Shown here: piece by piece, positions 32,406-42,937 of the stretch | Position numbering within the stretch: position 1 is the stretch's first letter | Layout: the number at the start of each line of letters is the position of its first letter | NCBI GenBank assembly: GCA_018136815.1 | Contig: CM030934.1 | Span: 6,964,573-7,028,572, forward strand | Direction of reading: 5' to 3' | Origin: Isochrysis galbana | Lineage: Eukaryota; Haptophyta; Isochrysidales; Isochrysidaceae | Length of the DNA stretch: 64,000 bases | The notes under the pieces: model-generated | What the model saw: only the letters and a program-made list of their open reading frames with translations | Told to the model about the DNA's origin: nothing | Database searches by the model: none | Made by a program: the position numbers and the translations under genes

Positions 32406-32479
32406 TAGGGAGGTTCATTAGCACTCTGCCTCACGCCGCACATGTAGCGGGGAATTTTAAGAAGAATTTTTTTCCAAAC

Positions 32480-32660
32480 CAAGGATTCCGCAGGGTCCCC
32501 CCCCTACCTGCTACCTGCCCCGCCAGCGCCCCGGCCCTCCCCCCTCCGAACAACCACAACCCCTTCTTGCGCCCCACGCGAAAGGCAATGGCAATGGCGT
32601 CGGTGAGTGAGCCCCCTCCCTTGCCCCACGCGTGGCGTTCTTTTTTGGGAGATTGAGGCG
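32480..32660 (+). repeat. dispersed repeat shared with 35690-35850
   Basis: Both copies run CCAAGGATTCC, a CCCCCCCTACCTGC stretch, GCCCCACG, GGCAATGGCGTCGGTGAG, then CCCTCCCTT and CGCGTGGCG. Identity is high over blocks separated by small indels. No gene. Confidence 0.65.
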
Positions 32661-33289
32661 AACGACTAAACCACGAGGCCCGCCCCCCCACTCCCCCCAA
32701 CGCGAGGCCCAAAGTACGCAAAGTAGTGCGTACGTGCGAGCCGAACGCACTCTCGAGCAACCGAACGAGGGGGGGCAGGGGGGAAGGGGGAGAAGAGGCA
32801 GGGGTATGGGCGATGTCAATGTGAGTCCGAGAGTGGTCAAACCTATAGTAGCTTAGCGCTCACCTTCAAGAATATTTGTTTTTTGCATGATAAGTTCGGA
32901 CCGAGCCGCCGCCAGTGCTAGTGTGCTTTGGCCTCGCTTGTTGAGCGTGGATCCAGCAATGAATGTGCACCTTTCTAAGATGCAGGAGTTTGACGTGAAC
33001 CACCTTACCCTCATCGCTCTAGGGAGCTGTGATGGTTGAATCTATGGATATCAACAGCATCGAGTTGCTTGCTCACCACGAATCTTCAGCGCTCGCTCGC
33101 ATCAAACATTTATATGACGCAGTTCAACTGCGACAACTCGGCAGCTTGAACTGCACCCGTCGACATCTTGGTCCGGCCGACCACTCGCTCCCACTAGCCT
33201 GCTCAAAAGCTGCACTGCTTGATCTTTGGCGCACCACGGAAGGGTGAATACGCTCGCAGACCCAGTGAGACTACCGCCAAACAGGGACG
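32661..33289. other. intergenic, nothing convincing
   Basis: A short open frame at 33029-33247 has no domain and no start context. This is the 3' flank of the DDRGK1 gene on the minus strand. Confidence 0.35.
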
Positions 33290-34281
33290 CTAAGCCTTTG
33301 CGTCCGTCTCTGTGGCCTCTTCTTCCTCCTCGGGCACCTCCTCGTGCGAGTTCAAATCGATAAGTCGGTTGCTCTCCTGGGCGAGCGTTGAGATCCGCAC
33401 ACGCCCTTTTTTCTGAATGTATTTAGCGACGGCCTTGAGCTCGTCGCGCGACACAAAGATGAATTTACCGCGGTCATCGATGACACCTGTCACGTAGCCC
33501 ATCGCCTCGAGGCCTCGCACGCGCGAGACAACGTCTGCGACCTTCATGTTGAACTCGGCGCCCAACTGCTCAAGCGTGGACACCTGACCACAACAGGCCT
33601 TCTGCTGTCGGAAGGCCAATTCGCGCTTTTGTATGGCATGTGCGTGCGCGTTGGTAGCTGCTCACATACCTTGCGCCTCTTTAGTGTTGTGACAAAGCGG
33701 ACGAGCAACCCCTCGTCCTCCTGCGCGTCGGCGCCCCCATCACCCGTCTCCTCAACCTCGAACATGCCCTTCCACGAGTCGTACTCCTCCTGAGCCTTCT
33801 TCGCTTCCTCTTCCTTTTTTTTCCTACGCTCCTCCTCCCGCTGCCGCTCGCGCTCCTCGCGCTCCTCCTCCTTGGCGCGCCGCACAGCCTCGCGCGTGTT
33901 CTGCTTCTCATCGGCGGCCTCGCGCTCAGCCTCGCGCACCTGCCGCTCCTCTTCCCGCTCGGCCCGCTTCTCCGCCCTACGCTGCGAGCGTGAGGGCCCC
34001 TCTTCCTCCTCGTCCGCCTCCCCACCCGCCGCCGCATGTGCCTTCTTCAGCCTGGAGACTCCCTTACTCTTCTTCTTGTTGATGCCCGACTCTTTTTCCG
34101 CGGCGCGCGCGGCGCGCTTCTTGGCAGCGGCTTCCTCGGCAGCGGCGGCCCGCGCTGCTCGCTCCTCCTCTTCCCTTGCCGACGTTTTCTGTGTGCGGAA
34201 GAGCAGCAGCAGAGGGAGGACCATCGCTGCGATCAGTGCGAGGCCAGCAAGAAGAGCGAGGGTCGGGTCTGTTGAGCCCAT
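33290..34281 (-). CDS. DDRGK1: DDRGK domain-containing protein 1 (UFMylation E3 component)
   Basis: Two exons (34281-33670 and 33583-33290; 86-nt GT-AG intron, phase 0) give 301 residues, close to the 314 of the human protein. Residues 5-28 form an N-terminal membrane anchor (LALLAGLALIAAMVLPLLLLF). A long, highly charged coiled coil follows (EERERQREEERRKKKEEEAK). The conserved segment EEYDSWKGMFEVEE leads into a winged-helix (PCI-like) domain, across the splice as KRRKVSTLEQLGAEF. It includes the diagnostic DDRGKFIFVS, VAKYIQKKGRVRI and LAQESNRLIDL. In other eukaryotes this protein (UFBP1) sits at the ER with UFL1 and CDK5RAP3 and promotes UFM1 conjugation to ribosomes. The acidic C-terminus is an extension. 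The gene is divergent from the gene at 34894, sharing a 600-bp upstream region. Confidence 0.93.
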
Positions 34282-34299
34282 TGCGAAAGGAAAGGGGGC

Positions 34300-34880
34300 G
34301 CGGAGGGAAAGGAGGTGGCCTCTCTAGCGCTTGGGAGGCGAGCTATCTCTCCCTTCCTCGTGCGCGCGCTCTCTCTGGCTCCCTCCCTCCGTCCCTCCCT
34401 GCCTGTCCCTCCCTCCCTCTCCCTCTCCCTCTCTCTAGCTCCCTCTCGCTCCCTCTCTCTCTCTCCCACTGCCCTCTCCCCCGGCGGCACGCGGCGAGAG
34501 GCGTGTGGCCACTCTCTTCCTCTCTCTCTCTGGCCTCACGTGATCCGTGAAAAAAACCAAGAGAATTGAGAGATGTACAGAGGGAGAGAGACGGAGACTT
34601 ATAAGAGAGGAGAGGGATAGAGAGAGAGAGATCCTGGGAGAAGAGCGAAATACTAGGACGAGTACTGTAGGAGTGAGGGAGAGGGAGCCGCGAGAAACAG
34701 AGGGGGTAGTATTAGCGACTGAGAGAGAGAGGGAGAGAGAGAGAGAGAGGTAGAGAGACAGAGAGAGAGAGAAGAGAAAGAGAGATAGAAGGAGAGAGAT
34801 AGAAGGGAGAGAGGGAGAGGGGGGGGGGGGGGGGGCGGGGGAGAGAGAGAGAGAGAGAGCCAAGAAAGGAGAGACGCAGA
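34300..34880. promoter_or_regulatory. divergent promoter region made of mirrored purine/pyrimidine tracts
   Basis: Plus-strand C/T-rich sequence (34320-34540) switches to G/A-rich sequence (34560-34880). Each flanking gene therefore has a purine-rich tract on its own coding strand. The switch point near 34550 is the likely divide between two promoters (inference). Confidence 0.5.
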
Positions 34881-34893
34881 GAAGCAGGGTTCG

Positions 34894-35450
34894 ATGTCGG
34901 GGTGGCCGGGGGCTCAGCGCACGCGGGGGCTCCACGCACGAACACAGCACAGAGGCCTCCAGCGGCTGCCGTGGGCTTGCCTGTGGGTGCTCTTCGCGGC
35001 CGAGGCGATGCGCATACCCAGATTGCTCGCCCTGACTCGCACGGCACTGGTCGCGGCGCCCCCGGCCGAGATTCTTGGTGGCGCGGAGTCAGTGCGTTGG
35101 ACGCTATCGAAGCGCAAGCAAGATGTGCAGGCCAATTCGCTTGCTTCCAGGCAGCAACAGCACGAGGAAGCGGCGGCGTGGTGCAGGGTAGGGGCAGGAC
35201 GCAACGCGTATCAGGCGGCGCGCAAGCTCGACGCCAGCGGGAACCTGCGCGGGCGATTTCCACAAGATGACTGGCCGGAGATGTGCGACCCCAGGAGTGT
35301 TTTGAACTCAAACGAATGTGAATGTCCACATCCGTGGCAGGGCTTTGGGGATCGCAGCAGGAGCGTGGCTGGCGTGGGCGATCCGTGTAAAACGTTCGTG
35401 AGCATGGCGCGCCAGTACTCGTCGTTGTATGTGGTAATAGGCGCACATGC
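34894..35450 (+). CDS. hypothetical protein, incomplete model
   Basis: The ATG at 34894 follows directly after the G/A tract, and the frame stays open past 35450. The first 45 residues contain a hydrophobic stretch (LPWACLWVLFAAEAM) that could be a signal anchor. Later residues are protein-like, with a Cys-containing segment (EMCDPRS, CECPHPWQGFG) and a DPCKTF near residue 167. I recognise no domain. Beyond about 35450 the frame enters low-quality and repeat sequence (a block shared with 29758), so the true 3' end, and whether an intron interrupts the gene, remain open. The end given is where coding character fades. Position and tract make it a plausible partner of the divergent DDRGK1 gene. 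Confidence 0.4.
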
Positions 35451-35689
35451 ACATTGGCTTTTGTCATTTGTGCGATCTGCATGTCATGTTCGCGGGTGCG
35501 TGTGCGCGTGTGCTAGCATTGATCAACCAAATCCTCAAAACGTAGAAGGTAGAATGAAAGAGAGGATTTCGGATTCGGATGAGCCTGCTTGCCACAATGA
35601 AAACAAAACATCTGAAGATTCGGGGCTAAAACACCTAATAGCCCGGTCACTCACTCATTTTAACCACTATTTTCCACCTCCCCTGGGTG

Positions 35690-35850
35690 TCCAAGGATTC
35701 CTTAGGCCCCCCCCCTACCTGCCCCGGCAACTCCCTCCCCCTCCGAGCGACCCCCTCCCGCCCCACGAAGGGCAATGGCGTCGGTGAGGGACCCCCCTCC
35801 CTTCCCCCGCGCGTGGCGGGCTATTTTGAGGCGGCTTGCCTTCATTTGGT
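35690..35850 (+). repeat. dispersed repeat shared with 32480-32660
   Basis: This is the second copy of the block containing GGCAATGGCGTCGGTGAG. Here it is preceded by the TCTGAAGATTCGGGGCTA motif, which also occurs at about 29758. Confidence 0.65.
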
Positions 35851-36397
35851 CTCCTTTCCCTTCCAGTCTCACCCTACCATGAGCCCCCCCCGCGAGCACC
35901 CCGAAGGAGAGGCCCAGGAGCACCACGTACGCGACGAGAACGGCGTCGCCTTGGCTCGGCATGAGGGCGCGCCCCGAGAGGGTCTCCTTCGACAAGGATT
36001 CATTGTGGTGACGTTGGTGAACATCTCGAGGAGACGAGGAGAAAAATTAAATTTTTAACAAATTTTTATGGGTCGCGGCGCGGCAAAGGAACGGGACTAG
36101 CGCTCACTCAAGACAGGACACCCTGCCGCGGCAAGCGCAAGCACCCTTCCCCCCTTATGCCACCCAGCTCTTCACTAGCTTTCTACCTGCGCTAGCCAGA
36201 GCGCCCCTCCCTCCACACTCAGACAGCCCCCTACGCCAGGATCCTGTTCTGGTCTCGCAGGCAAGGGGGCCTAATGGGAGGGAGAGGAGCAACTCCTCAG
36301 AGAGGAGCTGTGGGGAGGGAGATGTCTGAGTGGGGGCGCTATACCCTTGCGCTAGGCATGGGCAGCGACGCCGCCTCAAGACATGTCCTCCCTCTTG
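35851..36397. other. intergenic, nothing recognised
   Basis: The segment includes an AT patch (AAATTAAATTTTTAACAAATT) near 36045 but no gene. Confidence 0.4.
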
Positions 36398-36775
36398 TCT
36401 TGAGTCGAAATTTTTGGTGCTTGAAACAGAGGGCAAGGGGGTTTGTGCTTCTTGGGTTAGTTGTAGTTGGAAGAGGGAGTGGGAGTGGGAGTGAAGTGTT
36501 GGAAGAGGGCCCAAGGCAGGGCACTGAGTTGTAGGTAATTGTGGCCCACAAGAGTGGGGTGAAAACGTGAAGTGTATCAACAAGGGTCTTGAGTTGAAGT
36601 TGAAATTTTTGGTGCTGGAAACAGAGGGCGAGGGGGTTCGTGCTGTTTGGGTTGGTTCTAGAGGGAAGGGAGAGTAGGAGAGGGAGTCAAGTGTTGAAGG
36701 AGGGCCCAAGGCAGGGCACTGAGTTGTAGGTTCTTGTGGCCCACAGGAGTGGGGTGAAAACAAGAAGTGAGTCAA
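36398..36775 (+). repeat. tandem duplication of about 190 bp
   Basis: Two units (about 36398-36585 and 36586-36775) share AAATTTTTGGTGCT, GAAACAGAGGGC, AGGGCCCAAGGCAGGGCACT and GAGTGGGGTGAAAAC, with about 85% identity. Confidence 0.75.
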
Positions 36776-37134
36776 CATGTTGAAAATCAGAGGCACAAGT
36801 TGCTCTCCGTAGGAGATTGATGGTTGTGAAGTGCCCTCCCATGTTGGGTGCACTGATGGTAGAGGTTTCCACCATGGGGAGGGCGGCTGAGCTGCCCTCC
36901 CACATGAGGTGCTCTTGGGGTGGGAGGGTTTCCCACTGTTGGAGGGGGTCTCAAAGACCCCCTGCATGCTACGCAGAGCCATGGGGGCAACCTGTTCGGT
37001 GCCAGTGCTCGCCCCCCCGCGCGCTTGCGCGGGCGTGGTTTGGATGGGCTGGATGGGCTCTGAGAGGGCTTTCTGACGAGCCGCCTCGGGCGGCATGGGA
37101 CCGACGACAGGACGTCGGATCCAACGATGCTGAG

Positions 37135-37605
37135 ACACCGACTCACGAACACACCAGAATCATTCACCCAAACCAAGCAAAACATGAAATAACCGAGACC
37201 CCTAAACCGCCGATAACTCAAACACGTCGCGAGAGACGGAGAGAGAGAGCGAGAGAGAGAGAGAGAATCCACAGCGATGGCCGGAGCGTGTCTTCGTTTT
37301 AGATTTCCCACGAGGCGGAAAGTCGAGGAGGAACGTTATGTCGCGCAACCGCGGCGATCACTTTGGATACAGATCGCAGCGAGATATCCTTGCAATCGAA
37401 GAAATCTTGCTGTTGAGCGTGAACCTTCTAGACGTTTCTATCGAGCAACCCCGAGTAGCAACCAAGGGGGAGGGAAAACCAAAAACCAACGGGACCAAGG
37501 GCTTTCATGCAACTTGCGTCAAGGAGAAAGATTCCCTCACCCAAGCAGCGAACCTAAATCAATCTCCAAGGGGAGATGGCAAACCAAACCCGATTGCCCC
37601 CTGAA
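37135..37605 (+). repeat. long dispersed repeat, copy 1
   Basis: It matches 57205-57655 at roughly 80% identity over about 460 bp. Shared blocks include ATCATTCACCCAAACCAAGC, ACTCAAACACGTCGCGAGAG, a GAGA run, GGCGATCACTTTGGATACAG and CTCCAAGGGGAGATGGCAAA. No intact frame is conserved between the copies, so it is probably a non-coding part (UTR or LTR) of a mobile element. Confidence 0.75.
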
Positions 37606-38028
37606 GCAGGTAACGAAACGCGGGGAGATAGCGAATTAAACCTCTTTACGAGGCGCCTGGGAGGAAGAAAGGTGGGGAAACTTCCCTTCTCTTCGAGAGA
37701 AAAAGAGAGGGCGCTCCACAACCCTAGCGGATAAAGGTACCCAGCTTTATAGGACGAGTCCTACAATGTAGTACGACGTTGTGAACTATGAAGAAACGGT
37801 TCAATCCAGGAATGGGGAGCTAGGATTTGGTTTCTGTGTTCATCTCATTGCCCTCATTGAGTCCTCCTAGAGGCTCAAGACACCATTCTCACAGCATAAT
37901 GAGTTATTTGTCACTCGCGGAAGCCTTCCCGGCCAAAAACGGCGTTGTCCTACGAATTGCCGCAAACACCTGAGGACACGATTTGAGGCTCATGATGAGC
38001 TCCCTAGAACTTGCTCCCACGAGATGAA
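37606..38028. other. sequence between repeat and assembly gap
   Basis: No gene is seen. It may belong to the same mobile element as the repeat before it. Confidence 0.35.
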
Positions 38029-38128
38029 NNNNNNNNNNNNNNNNNNNNNNNNNNNNNNNNNNNNNNNNNNNNNNNNNNNNNNNNNNNNNNNNNNNNNNNN
38101 NNNNNNNNNNNNNNNNNNNNNNNNNNNN
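38029..38128. other. assembly gap (100 N)
   Basis: Exactly 100 unknown bases, the conventional scaffold-gap size, so the real distance is unknown. Open frames drawn across it are artefacts. Confidence 0.99.
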
Positions 38129-38683
38129 TCACCATGGGCCAGTACTTTGTCTTCATCGCCAAGCGACTCGGTCACCGCACCTACGAGGAGATCCGCGCCC
38201 CAGCCTTCAAGTTCTGCGAACACATGGAGGAGGGCATGAGCGGCGCCATCCTGGCGATGCTGCTCGTCACAGCATCTGGCATGGGCCGTGGATGTGGAGA
38301 CTTCCGCGTGGATCTGGCCAAGGAACGCTACCCGTCGATGTGGGCACTCATCAAGCCTTACATGGGCCGTTGGTGCAAGGCAAACCATGCTCGTTGGCGA
38401 CTACTCCGACGAGTACGACAGGCTCCCCAAGACCAAGTACATTGGAGACGAGGCCGCCGTCGCGTACCTCTGTATGGAATATATCATGGCTGAAACGAAT
38501 CCCATGGTGCAAGTGCACCGAGCAGCTGGCAAACTCTACATGGAGAACAAGAAGGCCGTCCTCGCACGCGTCACGGACCTCGCCACCCAAGATCAGCCAA
38601 GCGACACCGTCGCCTGCCAGCAGAATGACGAGGAAGAGGGATGTGAGAAAAAGACGAAGAAGATGAAAACTCAGCACGCGTAG
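38129..38683 (+). CDS. partial CDS after the gap with an apparent frameshift, unknown function
   Basis: Coding-like sequence starts inside the gap. The first part (GQYFVFIAKRLGHRTYEEI through SMWALIKPYMG) runs in one frame to about 38370. The second (TMLVGDYSDEYDRLPKTKYI through KKTKKMKTQHA) runs in another frame to a TAG at 38683. Both parts look like genuine protein, and no splice site separates them, so a single-base assembly error next to the gap, or a real frameshift in a decayed copy, is likely. The C-terminus is Lys-rich and acidic. I recognise no family. A dispersed repeat lies upstream and the composition is less GC-rich than in nearby genes, so it may belong to a mobile element. Confidence 0.4.
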
Positions 38684-39105
38684 CTGGGGGTATAATAGAC
38701 CAAAAAGAAAACAAATAACCTGACAATTATAATATTGAGCCTTGTGTATATACCAAAAAGAAAACAAATAACCTGGCCCTCTTTTGACGGAACGCGACTT
38801 CACCCCCCAGGGCTCACCCAAATGTCCCGGGACATTTCGGGGCATGTCCTTGTAGACAAACAGCCCCAAATGTCCTGTTGACTGTCCGGACATTTTGGCG
38901 AGGGCCTAGACACTTCAGTTTTTATAAGTGCCCGGCGCCTGATGCCCGGGCTGTCTGCCCACGACATCCATCTGTGCCCCCGTGCCCCCGTGCGTGCCCC
39001 CCCCCCGGCGGTATGTGTGAAATGCCCCCCTCCGGCATTCCCCATCAGCCCGCGAAAGTCCGCGCGTCGTTGTTTCCTCTCTCAGAGAAAAGTACCCCGG
39101 GGGGG
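38684..39105. other. 3' flank with a short direct repeat
   Basis: The motif CCAAAAAGAAAACAAATAAC occurs twice (about 38700 and 38753), with AT-rich sequence between. GC-rich unique sequence follows, leading to a poly-G run at about 39115. No gene. Confidence 0.45.
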
Positions 39106-39109
39106 GGAG

Positions 39110-39388
39110 AGGGAGGGGGGGGGGGGGGGGGTTGGGGGGGAATATATCCGTGGAGAGTGACAGTGAAGAAGAGGAAGAAGATGGAGTAGAGCTCTAGAGA
39201 AGAGAGGGAATTCCCAGGTAGAGAGAGAGAGAGAATCGGAGAGCGAGAGGGAGAGGGGGGGGGGGAGAGAAACAAGGATAGAGAGGGAGGGAGAGAGAGA
39301 AGAAGGAGAGAGGGAGAGAGAGAGAGAGAGAAAAGAGAGGGAGTGAAGAGGGAGAGAGAGAGTGAGGAGCAGGAAAAGAGGGCGGGCG
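39110..39388 (+). promoter_or_regulatory. polypurine tract upstream of the tandem-exon gene
   Basis: About 280 bp of almost pure G/A on the coding strand, including long G runs, ends just before ATG 39391. Confidence 0.5.
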
Positions 39389-39390
39389 CG

Positions 39391-42300
39391 ATGGCGCTAA
39401 TCGCAGTTCCCCCTCCCTCCTCTCCCTCTTCCCTCTCCCGTATGGTGAGGCTCTGCGCCGCGCTCTTCGGCACACTTGGCGTGCTCGCCCTCCTCCCCGC
39501 CCCCTCCGCCTCCCATTCCCTCCTCCTCTCCCCTCACACAGCCCCCATTCCTTCTCAAGCTATGGCTTCACAAAGCGTTCCCGCTTCCCAGAAGAGCCTT
39601 CCCCCCTCCGAGAAGACCTCCCTGCTGCAGTGGGCGGCGGCAGGGGGTGAGACGGCGTTCCGTTTTACATGGCTCTCCGCCAAGACCGGCGCACAGCTCT
39701 TCTTCGACCCGTCCTTCTCCTTTGAGAAGGCGGGCAAAAATTACTATGAGGCGGGAGAGGTCACTTCTCAACAGATGGGTGAGCTGGGCGGCGCGTGGCT
39801 GGGTGTGAGCGCGCCCCCGCCTTCGCCAGGGGCAGCCGAGCGGCCCTACTTCATCCATGCGCTCAAGGGCGAGCCGTTGCCCAAGGAAAAGAAGAGGGCC
39901 TTTGGGCTTGCGCTCGAGATGGCCGAGACGCCAGCCGAGAAGACCAGCCTGGTGCAGTGGGCCGCCGCGGGCGGCGAGACTGCCTTCCGCTTCACGACGC
40001 TCTCCGCCAAGACGGGCGCTGACATGTTCTTCAACCCGGTGAGCCAACTTGCGGCAAGCGTTGTCCGCATCTATCATTGGCATTCGGTTTCCCTTTGAAG
40101 AAGTGTCAGGCGCACCGCCAGTTCCGCCTGCTCGCCTTCCCACTGCCTACCGCTTTCCTTGCTCGCCCAGGACTTCACGTTTGAGCACGCAGGCGAGGAG
40201 TACGCGCAGGCGGGCCAGGTGACGCAGCAACAGATGGGCGAGCTAGGCGAGAACTTTGGTACCGAGCACCATGCGCCCTCACTCCCTCCCGGCGAGGAGC
40301 GGCCATACCTGGTGCACGCGTTGCAGGCGGAGCCGCTGCCCAAGGAGAAGCGTGCGGCGCTCGACCAGGCGCTCGCAATGGCCAAGACACCAGCAGAGAA
40401 GACGAGCCTGCTGCAGTGGGCCGCCGCGGGCGGCGAGACCGCTTTCCGCTTCACGACGCTCTCCGCCAAGACGGGCGCCGACATGTTCTTCAACCCGGTG
40501 AGTGGACCGCGTGGGTGCCTCGCCCCGCGCGCGCAAGCGGGTGTGTGCGTTCGGTGGCCACACCGCCCACCGCCCTCTGTGCACCGGCTATCAGGACTTC
40601 ACATTTGAGCACGCTGGCAAGGATTACGCGCAGGCGGGCCAGGTGACGAAGCAGCAGATGTTCGAGCTCGGGGAGAACTTTGGCACTGAGCACCACGCGC
40701 CCTCCATGCCGCCCGGCCAAGAGCGGCCCTACTTCATCCACGCGCTCAAGGGCGAGCCGTTGCCCAAGGAAAAGAAGAGGGCCTTTGGGCTTGCGCTCGA
40801 GATGGCCGAGACGCCAGCCGAGAAGACCAGCCTGCTGCAGTGGGCCGCCGCGGGCGGCGAGACCGCTTTCCGCTTCACGACGCTCTCCGCCAAGACGGGC
40901 GCCGACATGTTCTTCAACCCGGTGAGCCAACTTGCGGCAAGCGTTGTCCGCATCTATCATTGGCATTCGGTTTCCCTTTGAAGAAGTGTCAGGCGCACCG
41001 CCAGTTCCGCCTGCTCGCCTTCCCACTGCCTACCGCTTTCCTTGCTCGCCCAGGACTTCACGTTTGAGCACGCAGGCGAGGAGTACGCGCAGGCGGGCCA
41101 GGTGACGCAGCAACAGATGGGCGAGCTAGGCGAGAACTTTGGTACCGAGCACCATGCGCCCTCACTCCCTCCCGGCGAGGAGCGGCCATACCTGGTGCAC
41201 GCGTTGCAGGCGGAGCCGCTGCCCAAGGAGAAGCGTGCGGCGCTCGACCAGGCGCTCGCAATGGCCAAGACACCAGCAGAGAAGACGAGCCTGCTGCAGT
41301 GGGCCGCCGCGGGCGGCGAGACCGCTTTCCGCTTCACGACGCTCTCCGCCAAGACGGGCGCCGACATGTTCTTCAACCCGGTGAGTGGACCGCGTGGGTG
41401 CCTCGCCCCGCGCGCGCAAGCGGGTGTGTGCGTTCGGTGGCCACACCGCCCACCGCCCTCTGTGCACCGGCTATCAGGACTTCACATTTGAGCACGCTGG
41501 CAAGGATTACGCGCAGGCGGGCCAGGTGACGAAGCAGCAGATGTTCGAGCTCGGGGAGAACTTTGGCACTGAGCACCACGCGCCCTCCATGCCGCCCGGC
41601 CAAGAGCGGCCCTACTTCATCCACGCGCTCAAGGGCGAGCCGTTGCCCAAGGAAAAGAAGAGGGCCTTTGGGCTTGCGCTCGAGATGGCCGAGACGCCAG
41701 CCGAGAAGACCAGCCTGCTGCAGTGGGCCGCCGCGGGCGGCGAGACCGCTTTCCGCTTCACGACGCTCTCCGCCAAGACGGGCGCCGACATGTTCTTCAA
41801 CCCGGTGAGCCAACTTGCGGCAAGCGTTGTCCGCATCTATCATTGGCATTCGGTTTCCCTTTGAAGAAGTGTCAGGCGCACCGCCAGTTCTGCCTGCTCG
41901 CCTTCCCACTGCCTACCGCTTTCCTTGCTCGCCCAGGACTTCACGTTTGAGCACGCAGGCGAGGAGTACGCGCAGGCGGGCCAGGTGACGCAGCAACAGA
42001 TGGGCGAGCTAGGCGAGAACTTTGGTACCGAGCACCATGCGCCCTCACTCCCTCCCGGCGAGGAGCGGCCATACCTGGTGCACGCGTTGCAGGCGGAGCC
42101 GCTGCCCAAGGAGAAGCGTGCGGCGCTCGACCAGGCGCTCGCAATGGCCAAGACACCAGCAGAGAAGACGAGCCTGCTGCAGTGGGCCGCCGCGGGCGGC
42201 GAGACCGCTTTCCGCTTCACGACGCTCTCCGCCAAGACGGGCGCCGACATGTTCTTCAACCCGGTGAGTGGACCGCGTGGGTGCCTCGCCCCGCGCGCGC

Positions 42301-42937
42301 AAGCGGGTGTGTGCGTTCGGTGGCCACACCGCCCACCGCCCTCTGTGCACCGGCTATCAGGACTTCACATTTGAGCACGCTGGCAAGGATTACGCGCAGG
42401 CGGGCCAGGTGACGAAGCAGCAGATGTTCGAGCTCGGGGAGAACTTTGGCACTGAGCACCACGCGCCCTCCATGCCGCCCGGCCAAGAGCGGCCCTACTT
42501 CATCCACGCGCTCAAGGGCGAGCCGTTGCCCAAGGAAAAGAAGAGGGCCTTTGGGCTTGCGCTCGAGATGGCCGAGACGCCAGCCGAGAAGACGAGCCTG
42601 CTGCAGTGGGCCGCCGCGGGCGGCGAGACCGCTTTCCGCTTCACGACGCTCTCCGCCAAGACGGGCGCCGACATGTTCTTCAACCCGGTGAGTGGACCGC
42701 GTGGGTGCCTCGCCCCGCGCGCGCAAGCGGGTGTGTGCGTTCGGTGGCCACACCGCCCACCGCCCTCTGTGCACCGGCCATCAGGACTTCACATTTGAGC
42801 ACGCTGGCAAGGATTACGCGCAGGCGGGCCAGGTGACGCAGCAGCAAATGTTCGAGCTCGGGGAGAACTTTGGCACTGAGCACCACTCGCCCTCCATGCC
42901 GCCCGGCCAAGAGCGGCCCTACTTCATCCATGCTTGA
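39391..42937 (+). CDS. 920-residue tandem-repeat protein encoded by near-identical exons
   Basis: Eight exons: 39391-40038, 40171-40497, 40595-40921, 41054-41380, 41478-41804, 41937-42263, 42361-42687, 42785-42937. All introns are phase 0, GT-AG, and either 132 or 97 nt. Exons 2-7 each encode one 109-residue module that starts DFTFEHAG and ends GGETAFRFTTLSAKTGAD plus MFFNP. Two module types alternate: A (AGEEYAQAGQVTQQQMGEL) and B (AGKDYAQAGQVTKQQMFEL). Exon 1 carries a signal peptide (VRLCAALFGTLGVLALLPA), a transit-like stretch, a half module and a B-type module. Exon 8 encodes a partial module and stops after YFIHA. The leader suggests entry to the secretory route or a secondary plastid. 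I recognise no family for the module. It could be a structural repeat protein or a polyprotein. Each exon being a symmetric module makes copy number easy to change. Confidence 0.8.
40171..42784 (+). repeat. 883-bp higher-order tandem array (exon A-intron 97-exon B-intron 132)
   Basis: Units start at 40171, 41054 and 41937 with a period of exactly 883 bp. Exons and introns alike are virtually identical; the one difference I noticed is C versus T at 41010/41893. The third unit lacks the 132-nt intron and ends with the 97-nt intron instead. Near-identity of introns implies very recent duplication or ongoing conversion, and the copy number may be misassembled. Confidence 0.9.

Noticed and set aside
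38011..38493. Open frame running across the N block
   Set aside because: The frame through the 100 N is meaningless; only the part after 38128 is real sequence.
40074..42931. Repeated minus-strand frames (for example 139 and 178 residues) within the tandem array
   Set aside because: They are antisense shadows of the repeated plus-strand exons; the plus strand has consistent splice sites and a leader.
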